Positions 36,081 through 47,029 of a stretch of 64,000 nt of DNA are shown here, in pieces. The notes under the pieces are model-generated. The model did not search any database, was not told the origin of the DNA, and worked only from the letters and a program-made list of their open reading frames with translations. The stretch spans positions 3,261,526-3,325,525 of the forward strand of contig NC_132881.1 in assembly GCF_030463535.1 (NCBI RefSeq). The letters are read 5' to 3'. Position numbers and translations under genes: made by a program. The DNA comes from Salminus brasiliensis (Eukaryota > Chordata > Actinopteri > Characiformes > Bryconidae). Position 1 is the stretch's first letter, and each line of letters starts with the position of its first letter.

Positions 36081-37193
36081 ATGTCCTTTTGGAGAATGCA
36101 GCAGTTCTTGGTGATAATCACTAGCTGGCTCGGGGGATTTGGGACATGCCTGCTATTTTTCCAGTACACCTTGCCAGACTGTTTATTTCAAAGTGTTCCT
36201 TCTCATCTGACACCTCATTTCTACCCAAAGACCAACAGTTCCTCTCTCCAAGAGGTCTCTCAGCCAGAAAAACCCATCCTGCTGGTGTGGGCGTGGCCTG
36301 AAACCGACAATTTCAAATTTGACCCAATCGAGTGTAAAAACAGGTTTGGCACTGACAGCTGTAACCTGACGGACGACAGAAATCTGTACACCCTTTCAGA
36401 TGCGGTTCTCATCTACCACAAGAGTATTAAAAATGACCTGTCGAGCCTTCCCCAGACTCCTCGTCCTTCCTTCCAGAGATGGATTTGGTTTAACCTCGAA
36501 TCGCCAACTAACACTCGGAAAAAAGCTGGTCTGGAGAACCTCTTCAACCTGACGCTAACATACAGACGGGATTCTGACATCTCTGTGCGATATGACCTGA
36601 CTGTCAGAAAACGCAAATATGAGAATATTGTGATTCCCAAGAAGGACAAGCTGGTCTGCTGGTTTGTGTCAAACACCAACCCCGGTACCGGAGCTTGGGC
36701 CAGGATCAAGTACTACGAGGATCTCAGAAAACACATCAATGTGAGCATCTTTGGAAACATGGCTGGATCACGCTTGAAGGATGAAGACTACTACCCTACC
36801 ATGGCCAGCTGTAAGTTCTACCTGTCCTTTGAGAATTCCATCCACAAGGACTACATCACTGAGAAGTTCAACGGCCCACTTGCAGTGGGGACCGTACCTA
36901 TTGTGTTGGGGACCTCAAGAGAAAACTATGAACAGTTTGCACCAGGAGATTCATTCATTCATGTAAACGACTTCCCCAGTGCAGAGCTCTTGGCTCAGCA
37001 CCTTTTTCGTCTGGACAAGGATGACGAGGCCTACAGACACTACTTTGACTGGAGAAAACACATCTCTACGATTCCTCATTATTCTGTTTGGAACGAGGAG
37101 TTTATATTGCCTATCTGTCAAGCCTGTGATTATATCGCAAGGCAAAGAGAATATAAAGAAGTGCATGATCTTTTCAAGTGGTATTTCTCTTGA
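36081..37193 (+). CDS. fut9-like: Alpha-1,3-fucosyltransferase, FUT9-like (gene 2, recent copy of gene 1)
   Basis: Predicted 370-residue Golgi fucosyltransferase, the tandem twin of gene 1 exactly 7062 bases downstream. The coding sequence differs at three bases: ATT to ACT (I91T, codon at 36351), a silent ACC to ACT at T145, and CAT to CAA (H355Q, codon at 37143). The membrane anchor (about 8-28), E140 of the N-L-E-S-P segment, the donor-binding stretch at 247-262, six luminal cysteines and four N-glycosylation sequons are all kept, and there is no stop or frameshift, so it should encode a working enzyme. The acceptor AG is at 36068-36069 and the ATG follows after 11 bases. A candidate leader exon ends only 0.9 kb upstream (35170), so its 5' intron would be far shorter than that of gene 1. 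This difference may alter expression; that is inference. Confidence 0.96.
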   Translation: MSFWRMQQFLVIITSWLGGFGTCLLFFQYTLPDCLFQSVPSHLTPHFYPKTNSSSLQEVSQPEKPILLVWAWPETDNFKFDPIECKNRFGTDSCNLTDDRNLYTLSDAVLIYHKSIKNDLSSLPQTPRPSFQRWIWFNLESPTNTRKKAGLENLFNLTLTYRRDSDISVRYDLTVRKRKYENIVIPKKDKLVCWFVSNTNPGTGAWARIKYYEDLRKHINVSIFGNMAGSRLKDEDYYPTMASCKFYLSFENSIHKDYITEKFNGPLAVGTVPIVLGTSRENYEQFAPGDSFIHVNDFPSAELLAQHLFRLDKDDEAYRHYFDWRKHISTIPHYSVWNEEFILPICQACDYIARQREYKEVHDLFKWYFS

Positions 37194-37333
37194 TTATATT
37201 GATCTTACTGTTATACAGTGCAATAACCTCTGTTTGATGCACTTTTAAAACTTTTTAAAATTTAAGTTAAATTTCGTTATTGATTTTTATTGATTAACCA
37301 CCTTACAAACTATTAATAAGCGGTTATAGAACA

Positions 37334-37339
37334 AATAAA
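37334..37339 (+). terminator. Poly(A) signal AATAAA, gene 2
   Basis: Same position relative to the stop codon as in gene 1. Confidence 0.5.
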
Positions 37340-39790
37340 AAGGCCAACATTGATCTGTCTCATGGGAGACAATAGTCAGCTCATTCATCTCTTCAGTTAA
37401 AGCCCAGTTGCTTCCTTTTCTTTGTTTTGTTCTATATAAGGTATTCACTTTACTGTAAGATGAAAACATAGTCCATGAAGAATATTTTCTCCAGTTGTCC
37501 TAAGTCACTTTCGTAAGGTGTAAATGAGATTGAACATTAATATAAACCAACATTAAAAAATAAAAGTTTTAATAATGTAAATGACTAATAATTAAATAAT
37601 GAAAACCTCCACCAACAGATGGAGTTCCACCAGTTAAAATCTAATATTTATTGGCTTGTTGTAATGTGTACACAGCCAGTCTTAAAAAATATAAACGCCA
37701 CAAAAAATGAGTCACCTTCTGATAGCAAGGTGGTAGTAGGCTCCTGCAGATGGCAATGCACAAGGATGCACGGACTATAAACACTTTGGGGTGTGCAATG
37801 GTATTCATAGACTGAGCTAAGTAAGTGCAGTGCTGAAGGCCACAGTATAAAGGAAGTAGCTACATTTGCAGGTGTGTTCAAGTGTACGAAACTAACAGAC
37901 AGGGACTGATGGCAGATCATGGCAGATGACTTATTTTCCACACATCCAACAAGATAGTTACTGCACTCTTCTCAGTATGAGTCCAGTTGCACAACTCGCA
38001 TGTATTTATAGCCCCATCATCCTTGTGCAACATCATCTGCACTGTGATTTATTTTTTTTGTCTGGGGAGTTTATTAAGTCAGTTATCCTTAAAATTGAAA
38101 GTTGATCACTTCAATTTTATCGTCATTATCAAGGTGGTAATACTCAATACTCGCTTTAGGGGACAGGACCAAGTGTAAGCTCAGTGACTTTAATTGACTT
38201 ATAATTTTCTGCATTTTATAACTTCTTCATCTTTGTGGGCTTCTCTGTAGACCTTTATATATATATATAAAGATGGTGCTGGATGGGTTCAACTGAGGTC
38301 TAGAATGGATCCCAAGAACTTGTAAGCTTATCAAGTATTGAGTGCACTGAGGCCATCCTCCTACAACAAGTTTAAGTCTAGGCTGGAGGGTCATTGACAT
38401 TTGTAAGAGCTGACAACAAGGGCTGAGGTTCTGTTCAAATTACTATGAAATATCATCACCCTGGCTGCCCCAAGTGACACCTTAGAGGGTTCACTTTCTT
38501 CATTACAATGTAAGAAAACCACAAAGTTGCCAATGACCTGCAGGTATTCAAGGAGACAAGAAGCAGGACACAATCTCTGGCTTTAGGATACGTGAAACTG
38601 TACAGGTCATTTATATATCCTCAGTTGAGGCCTGGGCAATCGCAATGTAAGGAAATAAGAGTTCCCAGTCAGGTTACTGCTTTCATTTCATCCTTTGGGG
38701 CATCTTTCCTAGGGTTTGGTCAATCTACAAGGGTGATAGACTGAACTGTGGGCCTGATCTAATTGAAGCATTGAGCAGAGGTCCGCCTACAGTCTTGAGA
38801 TGTAGGCTTATCTGTCCGTTGCCTCATACCTGGAGAGCAGGACCAGGGGATATTGCCTTGGAAGATTGCATCTGGGAAGTGGTCACATAATCTCCTAGCA
38901 AACATAATGCCATGGCAGTGTTTAAAAGCTGGGTCAGGCCTGGGAAATTTTGTCAGGGAAATTTTCATATAAGAAAGTGAGCCCAATAGGTCTATTAACA
39001 CCTAGCATTTTCTGGTAGGTCAATATCGCATGCTTAATGCTTGGAGATTTCTCTTGAACTGCTGGTGTTGTAGACCACTTCAGTGTTGGAGCATCTGGTC
39101 CATCACCCAAGCCACTGGTTTTGCATGTCATCTGAGGAGACAAAAGTAGGAAAAAATTCCAGACTCTGCGCTCACATAACCGGTGACCCAGGGAGACAAG
39201 TGGTGTCAGGTCCTCCTTCTTAGCAGGGAGCCAGCAGACTCCGCCTTCCTTTGTTGCCATGAACACAGATTCAACACAGAGCTGCTTAAACCTGTTGCCA
39301 TGCTAGTAATTGAAATAACACCTGCCATCATAGTCTGTTCCACAAGACTGGCTTGAAATGTTGAAACAAATGGCTCAGTGGATGCATTTTAAACTAATTT
39401 TCAACTTAAACTTAACACTGGTGATTATGTGAAGAAAAAAAAAGACATATATTTATTTATTTTTATTTAAACAAAATAAATGCCAACATGTTGTGTTTTT
39501 TTTTTTGTTGCATTTTTTTTGTTCATGTTTTTTTGGAGATATGATGTTTGTGTGACACTTAAATATCACTAAATAAAGGATTGCATGTATTGTATTTGTA
39601 TACAGAAGTACCCATTAATAACTTTCTTATTCTGAACTTTCTAATTATTATCAAAGACAAGGATGAGTATTGGTGTAGAAGTACTTGACTGCAAAGGGTG
39701 GTCCGACATCCTATTAAACCCTAAGGATTAAAAATGGGATGTCACTCAAGTTCATATCCCAAGGTAAAAGCAAATACTTTTGGTAATGTA

Positions 39791-39819
39791 GTGTATGTGT
39801 GTGTGTGTGTATATATATA
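39791..39819. repeat. (GT)n(AT)n microsatellite, unit B
   Basis: Short allele of the unit A repeat, with more GT and far fewer AT units. Confidence 0.95.
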
Positions 39820-40787
39820 ATTGTACATTGTAAAACTAGTGCTTAAAGTTAAATATTTTGATGCTAAAGGTTGTATGCTTAAGTGTTTAAATTGTTGCAT
39901 ACAAACCATTCAGAGTAATCACAGATAGCTACTTGTATCAACGTATGTGTATCAACATATATTAAAATAAGTATTAAATAATTAAATAACTATCTATTCC
40001 CAACTATTATAATAACGTTATCATATATTATTATAATATTATAATTAGGTTGTTATAACTATTTCATAATGCTTAAGTGGTTTGTTATTGGGGTAGGTTA
40101 TTATAAAGTGTTAAGCTTGCTACACTGTAAAAGTCATAAAGTTAGGTCAATTTAAAATGAAAAAGTAACCAAGAATTTTATTTACAGAATTTGAGTATCA
40201 ACTTAATATGTGCTGCCAACTAAACTGGGATGTAAGACCTAAAAATTTGAGTTAGGACAACTTTTGACTAAACTACATTAAGTTTGCTTAAAACATAAAA
40301 TAAATACAATTATGCAATTATTTATTTTTACATTTTTAGGCTGCTTGACTTTCCCTTTTTTTCTGTGTTTTTTAGAGTGTACATAGTGTATATATAGAAT
40401 TATTTTATGTTGTTTTTGATGAAAAAAATAGTAAGTGTGTAACTTTGGTTGGCATTAAAAATGCTCAGATATGCCTATTTAAATAACACATAGATACATC
40501 ACATGTGTTGATCAGAAGACCAAACTGATCAAAGGTCATAGTACAATTTACAGGGCTGTTGAGTTTTTACAATAGGCTGGGTTGGGAATGGTGTCTATAG
40601 CTCAGAATGTCTTCAAAATGAGATAGTCAAGAAGCATAATTGTTTACAGATGTGTAAAGAATTGAAATATGTGAAAATGTGAAAATATCTCTCAAAGTAT
40701 CCCTAACTTCATTTATGTTAGAGGGATATATGCAGGGCGTTATAGGACAAACAATCCCCAAAGAAAACTATTCAGATAAATTAAATA

Positions 40788-41303
40788 AAGTATTGGGACA
40801 CCTCTTTTATTGCCATTTTTAAAATCAATGCTATTACAAAATAGCTTCTTCTGCTTATGTTAGAGTAGCAGTCTCTACTGTCCAGGGAAGAAGGCTTTTT
40901 ACTAGATTTCAGAGGAAGAGGAGCGCTGCTGTGAGGATCTGAAGATTGCATTCAGCAACAAGAGTGTTGGGTGTTGGATGATGATCACCACCCCACATCA
41001 TTCCCAACTCCCAGGTTCATCCATAAAAGTACTGGATGGGAGCTCCACCATCCATCATTCCAGAGAACACAGTTCTTCCACGGCTCCACAGCTCAATGCT
41101 GGGGGGCTTTATACCCCTCTAGCCCCCGCCTGGCATTAGGCAGTATGGTGCCAATAGGTTAATGTTGATCTGCTCTAGGGAGTCCTATTCTATTGGCAGC
41201 ACTTCTCTACAGGGACTAAACAAACTGGGTGTGACTTAAAGCAGCTGAATGAGTTCTTTAGAAGGCATGTCCACAAACATTTGGACAAATGATGTATGTG
41301 CAA
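40788..41303. mobile_element. Non-autonomous DNA transposon, unit B
   Basis: Duplicated together with unit B; no difference from the unit A copy was seen. Confidence 0.55.
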
Positions 41304-41626
41304 TGTTCACTAGAGGATCTGAGTAATCATTTAAATATATATATTAATTATTATTTAATTTTATTTTTTGTGTGTGGTGTAGTCATGGCAACAACTGGTT
41401 CCTTGTCATTGTCAACAACATTGCCATTAAGCCGACTTCCCCTGTATGAGTTCTTTAGAAGGTGTGTCCACAAACATTTGGACAAATGATGTATGTGCAA
41501 TGTTCACTAGAGGATTTGAGTAATAATAATAAAAATATATATATATTTTTTTAGTAGTCATGACAACAACTGGTTCCATTTACCACCATTCTTAAAAAAA
41601 ATTGTCATAAAGCCGACGTCCCCTGT
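41251..41626 (+). repeat. Two-copy tandem repeat at MITE end, unit B
   Basis: Identical partner of 34243-34618. Confidence 0.8.
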
Positions 41627-41637
41627 ATTATTGACCA

Positions 41638-42548
41638 TATTTTATTAATGACATTAACCATTTCAGTTGAACTGTCCCTTTATGAATCTGAAACCAGGGG
41701 AAATTTGAGCCATCCCTTTGTAGACATTACAAAAGAAACTACCCAGCTGACTAGCAAAGCAAATTTTTTTCACCACATGGAGGTGTGTGAACATTATTAT
41801 CTTAGATCACATTTACAGTCCATGACATACACTTGCTTTTTAAATAGGGACAGTGCCACTACTAAGTACAAAGTACAAATATTCAAATGAGGGCAAGCTA
41901 CACAATTCAGTATGCACATGCATTCTTAAATGTGCTCCTCCCCACTTTAGATTTCCTTGTTTCAACAGTAGTAATCCAATACCTTCCATACTTGAACCCC
42001 TGAGGTTTGGCGTCGACACCTGAGAGCAGTCTGAACAGTCAACCGTGTACAGCCTCAGTAGGTGGAGCCAGGTGTAACTGAATATGAGCCGAGTGTTTTT
42101 TTTTTTACAGCTGATTCCTCTGGGCAGCTTTGCTTTGTACACTCCGTTCAGAGGGAATTCATGAGTAAAGGATTTAAGGTAGGTTTCTCTGAAAAACATT
42201 TTACAGCAGCTAAATGTACTTTGGCACCTTCTACGGTGGAACCTCTGTGAACCTCAAGGCTGTGTTTGACCAGAAAATATTTTATGGCTTCAGGATAGTT
42301 CGTTGTCGATTGTCATCAAGGCACAGGTCAAGTTATCCTTTTACAAACACCTTCTTAACGTTGTTGAGGCAAATCATATGAAAAATTTTTGGACTTCTCA
42401 GAATCTGTTTAGAGTGTGTGTGTGTTGAGACTGTAGCACCAGGTAGGCAGACAGAAAATGTTGCCTTATTCATTTATCCACCTTATTTGAAGCTCTGATG
42501 TCTCAAATTGAAATGCTCAAAGGATTTTCACTGCACTGTTAAAAAGTC
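41638..42548 (+). promoter_or_regulatory. Presumed promoter and leader region of gene 3
   Basis: Copy of the block at 34630-35540 with no difference seen by eye. Being identical to the block before gene 2, it may drive gene 2 and gene 3 in the same way, apart from the different intron length. Confidence 0.35.
42111..42178 (+). other. Candidate 5' leader exon for gene 3
   Basis: Base-for-base copy of the block ending at 35170, with the same T-run/ACAG acceptor and GTAGGT donor (GT at 42179). It lies 3.4 kb before gene 3. If spliced to the gene 3 acceptor, its ATG at 42161 would open an upstream ORF that runs past the main start and overlaps the coding region out of frame. Confidence 0.4.
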
Positions 42549-43322
42549 TGGAGGGTTTGTTTCCACCTGGTTCTATCTTGCTGACTACAGTTTTTCACAC
42601 TCTGGGTTTTATCATTAATATTGAAGCTGTGGAACGTCACAATGGATGAAAATGTCAACTAGGACTATGGTTGTGTTTGATAGATTTACATAGTTTATGT
42701 ATGTTTTTATGTGAACTTTAAAGAGAGATTAGAGATTGTTCAGAAAAACAGAAACATCAAACACTGTATTTTAACTAATACACGTCTTACTTGAGAATCC
42801 ATTTTAGAGGAACTAGTTTGGTTGACTCTACAGCAGTGGCTCTACAACCAGTCCTTAAGGTAGCCCCTACATTTTTTATATATCCGTTTAAGGTTGTTAG
42901 AACTTTGTTGGAAGCTAGGTTGCAGAAAACATCTGAACAGAATTCTGTAGATTCACGTGCCAGATTTACAAAAGTGTCTTTACAAAAAAAATCATTGTTA
43001 GATGAGCCCTTTTCCCTTACCTTTACTCTTTAAGATTAAAGGTATTAGAGTAATTCAAGAGTAATGGTATATAAGATAGTAAATGTATATAAGGTAGTAT
43101 ATGTATATATATTTGTATTTTTTTAATAGTTTCTCATTCTATTTTCTCAACCTTATGACAGCCTCACACTTGGCAATGATTTTGTCTTAGTGGAAAAAGT
43201 TTAATTCTACTAATTCAACTTTTTTTTAACAAAAACTAAAGTTATTTACACGTGGAAAACAATGGCTTTCCGATGTCACACAGCAGTTATTTTCCAAGGG
43301 GGGTTTACTTCCTGGTTGTCAC

Positions 43323-44269
43323 TGTCATGATCCACACGGTCTGACAATGACGGGAGAACACTCGCAGGGGATGGACCAAGGTGAGAGAGTTTATTGATGG
43401 CAATAAACCGTAAACAAAACAGAAATGCAGCAATGATTACCAGGGATAAGGAGGAACATAAACAACAGCCGTGACAACCAATACTGGGCAAACCAAAAGA
43501 ACACACCTGGGGCTGGTGAGGCACTAGGGCTGTGCTAGCTGCCGGGGCTGAGCCAATACCGCTACTCAGAAACATAAACTTCCAAGCCGAGCTTGGGAAA
43601 CCTAAAAACTAGGACATAAAGAGTAGCGCTAGTCAGGCGCATTGAACTTACTAGACTTGAGAGCGTGAGGAGTCAGCCGCCAAACCTAGACGACTGATCC
43701 GGTCCGACGGTGAGGAGAGCTACCTGCTGAAACGAGCTGGAGAGTTGCTCACTCCTGGAGCTCCAGGACCCCAGCTCGCTAAACCTATGAAGCTTGGCGA
43801 GAGATCGCCGCAGACCTGCAGTAGCTCCCTAAAGGACCCTGAGACGAGAGCTGCCTAGCTAGTTAGCTTTCCCTGCTAAGCTAGCTAGGTTGAAAGAGTC
43901 CTCTGTACGAGGATGGACTCTACAGACTAGACCGATGAATCCTGAGTCTCTACCATGAACTCAATAACCTGGGTGCATGAGGTGCACTAAAAGTAATTCT
44001 CGGCAACCGGCAGCTGACACTAGCCCTCCTTAAATACACCAGCCCACAGGTGTAACACATAAACCAAACAATGAACAGACACATGACAAACACAACCTAA
44101 AACCAAGATGGCAACGATGGGTGTCAACACAAGAGTCCTTTTCAACAAGTCCAGAACATAACTAAACATGACATGAACATGACAAGACTTTGAAGGGGGA
44201 GTTCTAGATTGCCTGTGAGCCGCGGACCGAGACCGCCCCTGGGGCGGGCATGGCGGCGCGGGCGTGACA
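43323..44269 (-). mobile_element. Solo LTR, 947 bp, with 5-base target duplication
   Basis: Bounded by TGTCA...TGACA ends and flanked by GTCAC on both sides (43318-43322 and 44270-44274). On the minus strand it has a TATTTAAGG promoter-like box near 44028 and an AATAAACTC poly(A) signal near 43389. No internal coding region remains, so this is a solo LTR, probably Gypsy-like. It sits in the presumed leader intron of gene 3. The homologous sequence at about 20795 (CGTCACTTCT) is the empty site. Confidence 0.85.
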
Positions 44270-44274
44270 GTCAC

Positions 44275-45060
44275 TTTTAACTCTTGTCTGTTGAATTTTT
44301 TTAACTTTATCCTGTTTTTTTTTGTTTTGTTTTTTTACTGAAAAATTGAAAATTAAAAATGTGTTCAGCCAGTTAAGATAGCCTTTTATGCTGCACTTTA
44401 CAGATTATGTTACAAACTGCTACAAAAAAAACCCTCTAAGCTGAATGTAAATGACTGTCTGCTGAATGTAACCCTACAGCTTATCCTAACCCCAATCTTA
44501 ACCCTAACCTTAACATTAACCTAAAAGATTTCAACTGATTCACATCATCGAATCTAGCAGTTTTACATTCTTCACACCAGTTTCTCACCAGTTTCTTTTT
44601 TTGGTATTTTTGCAGCCCTTGTTTTTGTTCTTGTCAGGAAATACAAGCCTGTGTTCTGTAACTGATACCAGCTTGCACTGCCCTTTAAAAAAATTCAAAA
44701 TGTGGGAACCATTCATAAACCAGAATTACCACCCTGTTTTACCATTTATGTGATGACAGTCACTCATACATTTTTCTTATATTTGCATAGTTCCTATAGC
44801 AGAATTATTCATATACCTGAGCTAATCTGACAGCACATGTACCCACAAGTAAGCCAGGTGTACTGAATTACCTTTCCTGCAGTTATGCACCCACTCAGGT
44901 AATAATCTAATATATGAAAAGATACATTTTGAGCATCATGACAAATTTTGCAGTAAGAAGGGAACTTTAGTAACAGTACCTCCATTCTTTTCGTGGAAGC
45001 TTTTACAAGGAAGTCATTCTTCTATTTCTGATAGAATCTTGCGCTTTGTAAGGGCCATGG
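44275..45060. other. No gene seen; intronic to gene 3 if the leader exon is real
   Basis: AT-rich sequence with T-runs and a short TAACCCTAACCTTAAC-like stretch at about 44495-44525. Nothing coding. Confidence 0.5.
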
Positions 45061-45079
45061 TTAAAACATCCAGCTTTCA

Positions 45080-45440
45080 CCTCTAGGTGTGTTTAGGATC
45101 ATGATCTTGTCTTTCATGTTGGTTTCTGTTTGTTTGTTTGTTTGCTTGCTTGTTTTCAGAATTTGCTCGTATTTAACTGAATCCACTCTTCCCTCTATGA
45201 GCGAACTGTTCCCCATGTCACTGGCTGCAACACAGGCCCAACGCATTAATGCTCCACCCCCAAGCTTAACAGTTGGAAGGGTGTTCTTTTCATGAAATTC
45301 TGCAACCTTCGCTCACTGTGGCCAAGATGTCCAAATTTGACCTTAGTAGTGATTTATAAAGCTTTGACCTTTTGCATCACCTGGTCTCTCCTAACTGTGA
45401 TTGTGAACATGCCATAGCCCTAACAACCTAATTCAGGTCT
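45080..45440 (-). mobile_element. Tc1/mariner-like relic
   Basis: Related in the same orientation to 59450-59860 (TCCACTCTTCCCTCTA / GTCACTGGCTGCAACACA / GGCTTAACAGTTG). The sequence resembles the antisense of a fish Tc1-like transposase. It is too decayed to read a protein. It ends about 130 bases before the gene 3 acceptor. Confidence 0.45.
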
Positions 45441-45579
45441 TTGATAAAATTTATTGGACAGCTGAAATGTCTTGGTGTGCTCATTTTTCGCTTCTTGCTT
45501 ATAATTTTGACTTGGATGAATATGAAAAAGACTTAAATAATCCTTTTTAGTTTTTTTTTGTTTTTTTCCAGAATCAGCA

Positions 45580-46695
45580 ATGTTTGCTTCAGCAAGAATG
45601 CATCATGGTGTCGTGATAGTCACATGCTGGCTTGCTGGATTTGTCACATGTTTGCTGTTCTTCCAGTATTCAAAAAACTGTGAATCTTTTACCTTTGCCT
45701 CAATACCAGAACAAAGTTTAATCATAGAAAGCTCGAATGACAACAAAAGCACTCACCCTCCACCTGCTCAGCAAGAAAAACCCATCCTGCTGCTGTGGGT
45801 CTGGCCTGAAAACTACAGGTTTGACTTCAGCGACTGTAAAACCATCTACAACATCGATGGCTGTCACTTGACGGACGACCGTAATCTGTACAACCAGGCG
45901 GACGCGGTCCTCATCTTCCACAAAGCTATCAAATGGGATCTATCTAACCTTCCTCCATCTCCTCGTCCTCCTTTCCAGAGATGGATTTGGTTTCATGTCG
46001 AATCGCCAACTAATACCCCCAAAATTCCAGGTTTGGAGAACCTCTTCAACCTCACCCTTAGTTACAGGCGCAGCGCAGACATCTCTGTGCGATATCCCCT
46101 CACTGTCAGCAAAACCCCAAACAAGGAGTTTGAGCTTCCTAAGAAGGACAAGCTGTTGTGTTGGTTTGTGTCCAACAACAACCCCAGTACCGGAACAGGG
46201 ACCAGGATGAAGTACTATGAGGAGCTTAAGAAACACATCAATGTGAAGATCTTCGGAAGCCTGTCTGGATCACGCATGAAGAGTGAAGACTACTTCCCTA
46301 CCATGGCCAGCTGTAAGTTCTACCTGTCCTTTGAGAATTCCATCCACAAAGACTACATCACTGAGAAGTTAAACGGCCCACTTGCAGTGGGGACTGTACC
46401 TGTCGTGTTGGGACCCCCGAGAGAAAACTATGAACAGTTTGCACCAGGAGATTCATTCATTCATGTAAACGACTTCCCCAGTGCAGAGCTCTTGGCACAG
46501 CATCTTCTTCGACTAGACAAGGATGACGAGGCCTACAGACACTACTTTGACTGGAGAAAACATGTCTCTGCAAATCGTCATCTAACCATTTGGAATCAAG
46601 AGTTCATCACATATATTTGCCATGCCTGTGAATACATCGGAATACACAAAGAGTACAAGCAAGCTCACGATATCTACAATTGGTTTTTTTCATAA
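45580..46695 (+). CDS. fut9-like: Alpha-1,3-fucosyltransferase, FUT9-like (gene 3, older paralogue)
   Basis: Predicted 371-residue type II Golgi fucosyltransferase (GT10), roughly 70% identical to genes 1 and 2 by eye. Membrane anchor at about residues 9-30, then a longer stem rich in Ser/Asn/Pro (about 31-66), then the catalytic domain. E141 of the H-V-E-S-P segment matches the FUT9 catalytic glutamate. The donor-binding stretch at about 248-263 is identical to genes 1 and 2. Cysteines 86, 95, 194, 245, 347 and 350 match FUT9. Sequons are at N55 and N157. The acceptor motif reads FHKA with I-K-W-D following, so it keeps the tryptophan that genes 1 and 2 have replaced by Asn. The acceptor TTTTTTTCCAG ends at 45571, eight bases before the ATG. 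A candidate leader exon ends at 42178, giving an intron of about 3.4 kb that contains a solo LTR. Its N-terminal third and its last 45 residues are the most diverged parts. Confidence 0.96.
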   Translation: MFASARMHHGVVIVTCWLAGFVTCLLFFQYSKNCESFTFASIPEQSLIIESSNDNKSTHPPPAQQEKPILLLWVWPENYRFDFSDCKTIYNIDGCHLTDDRNLYNQADAVLIFHKAIKWDLSNLPPSPRPPFQRWIWFHVESPTNTPKIPGLENLFNLTLSYRRSADISVRYPLTVSKTPNKEFELPKKDKLLCWFVSNNNPSTGTGTRMKYYEELKKHINVKIFGSLSGSRMKSEDYFPTMASCKFYLSFENSIHKDYITEKLNGPLAVGTVPVVLGPPRENYEQFAPGDSFIHVNDFPSAELLAQHLLRLDKDDEAYRHYFDWRKHVSANRHLTIWNQEFITYICHACEYIGIHKEYKQAHDIYNWFFS

Positions 46696-46711
46696 GACAA
46701 ATTCAAATTCA

Positions 46712-46717
46712 AATAAA
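46712..46717 (+). terminator. Poly(A) signal AATAAA, gene 3 (first of two)
   Basis: Lies 17 bases after the stop codon, giving a very short 3' UTR if used. A second AATAAA at 46773-46778 is the more usual distance. Confidence 0.4.
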
Positions 46718-46772
46718 TTTAAACCATTTTTTAAGAAGCCCCTTTTTTGCAATACTGAGACATTATAATGTA

Positions 46773-46778
46773 AATAAA
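46773..46778 (+). terminator. Poly(A) signal AATAAA, gene 3 (second)
   Basis: Second canonical hexamer, about 78 bases after the stop; it is followed by a T/G-containing stretch. Confidence 0.4.
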
Positions 46779-46904
46779 GTTGTACTTGTGATAAAATAAG
46801 CCATAACATTACATTTGAATTTTTAAAAAGACCAAAAAAGTATTCCATGGTTAACAATGGAATTACCTGCACCAACTTATCACAACTTATCATCTCTGTC
46901 AGAC

Positions 46905-47020
46905 AAAAATGTAAATTTTACTTTACTTTCAATGGAAGTCAATGTAAAACACTTTTTTTTTATTTTGAAGCATTTCTATTGGTCTATTTATCATGGAATT
47001 GAAATGAAATCTAAAGAACA
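46905..47020 (+). repeat. Dispersed repeat, copy 3 of 3
   Basis: Lies about 200 bases after the gene 3 stop. Shares CTTTCAATGGAAGTCAATGT and TTTCTATTGGTC. Confidence 0.55.
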
Positions 47021-47029
47021 CCGGGCAAA

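Larger units (their letters stand above)
35546..42553 (+). repeat. Tandem duplication unit B (contains gene 2)
   Basis: About 7.01 kb. The offset from unit A is 7280 at the left edge, 7062 across the coding exon, 7053 in the middle and 7008 in the last part. The steps reflect a 218-base net gap, two small gaps and a shortened AT repeat. Similarity stops abruptly at 42553, after AAAAAGTCTGGAG. Confidence 0.95.

Noticed and set aside
43276-43575. 99-codon minus-strand frame
   Set aside because: Lies within and across the edge of the solo LTR and has no domain.
44485-44530. Telomere-like CCCTAA stretch
   Set aside because: The units are irregular and few; it is not an interstitial telomere array.
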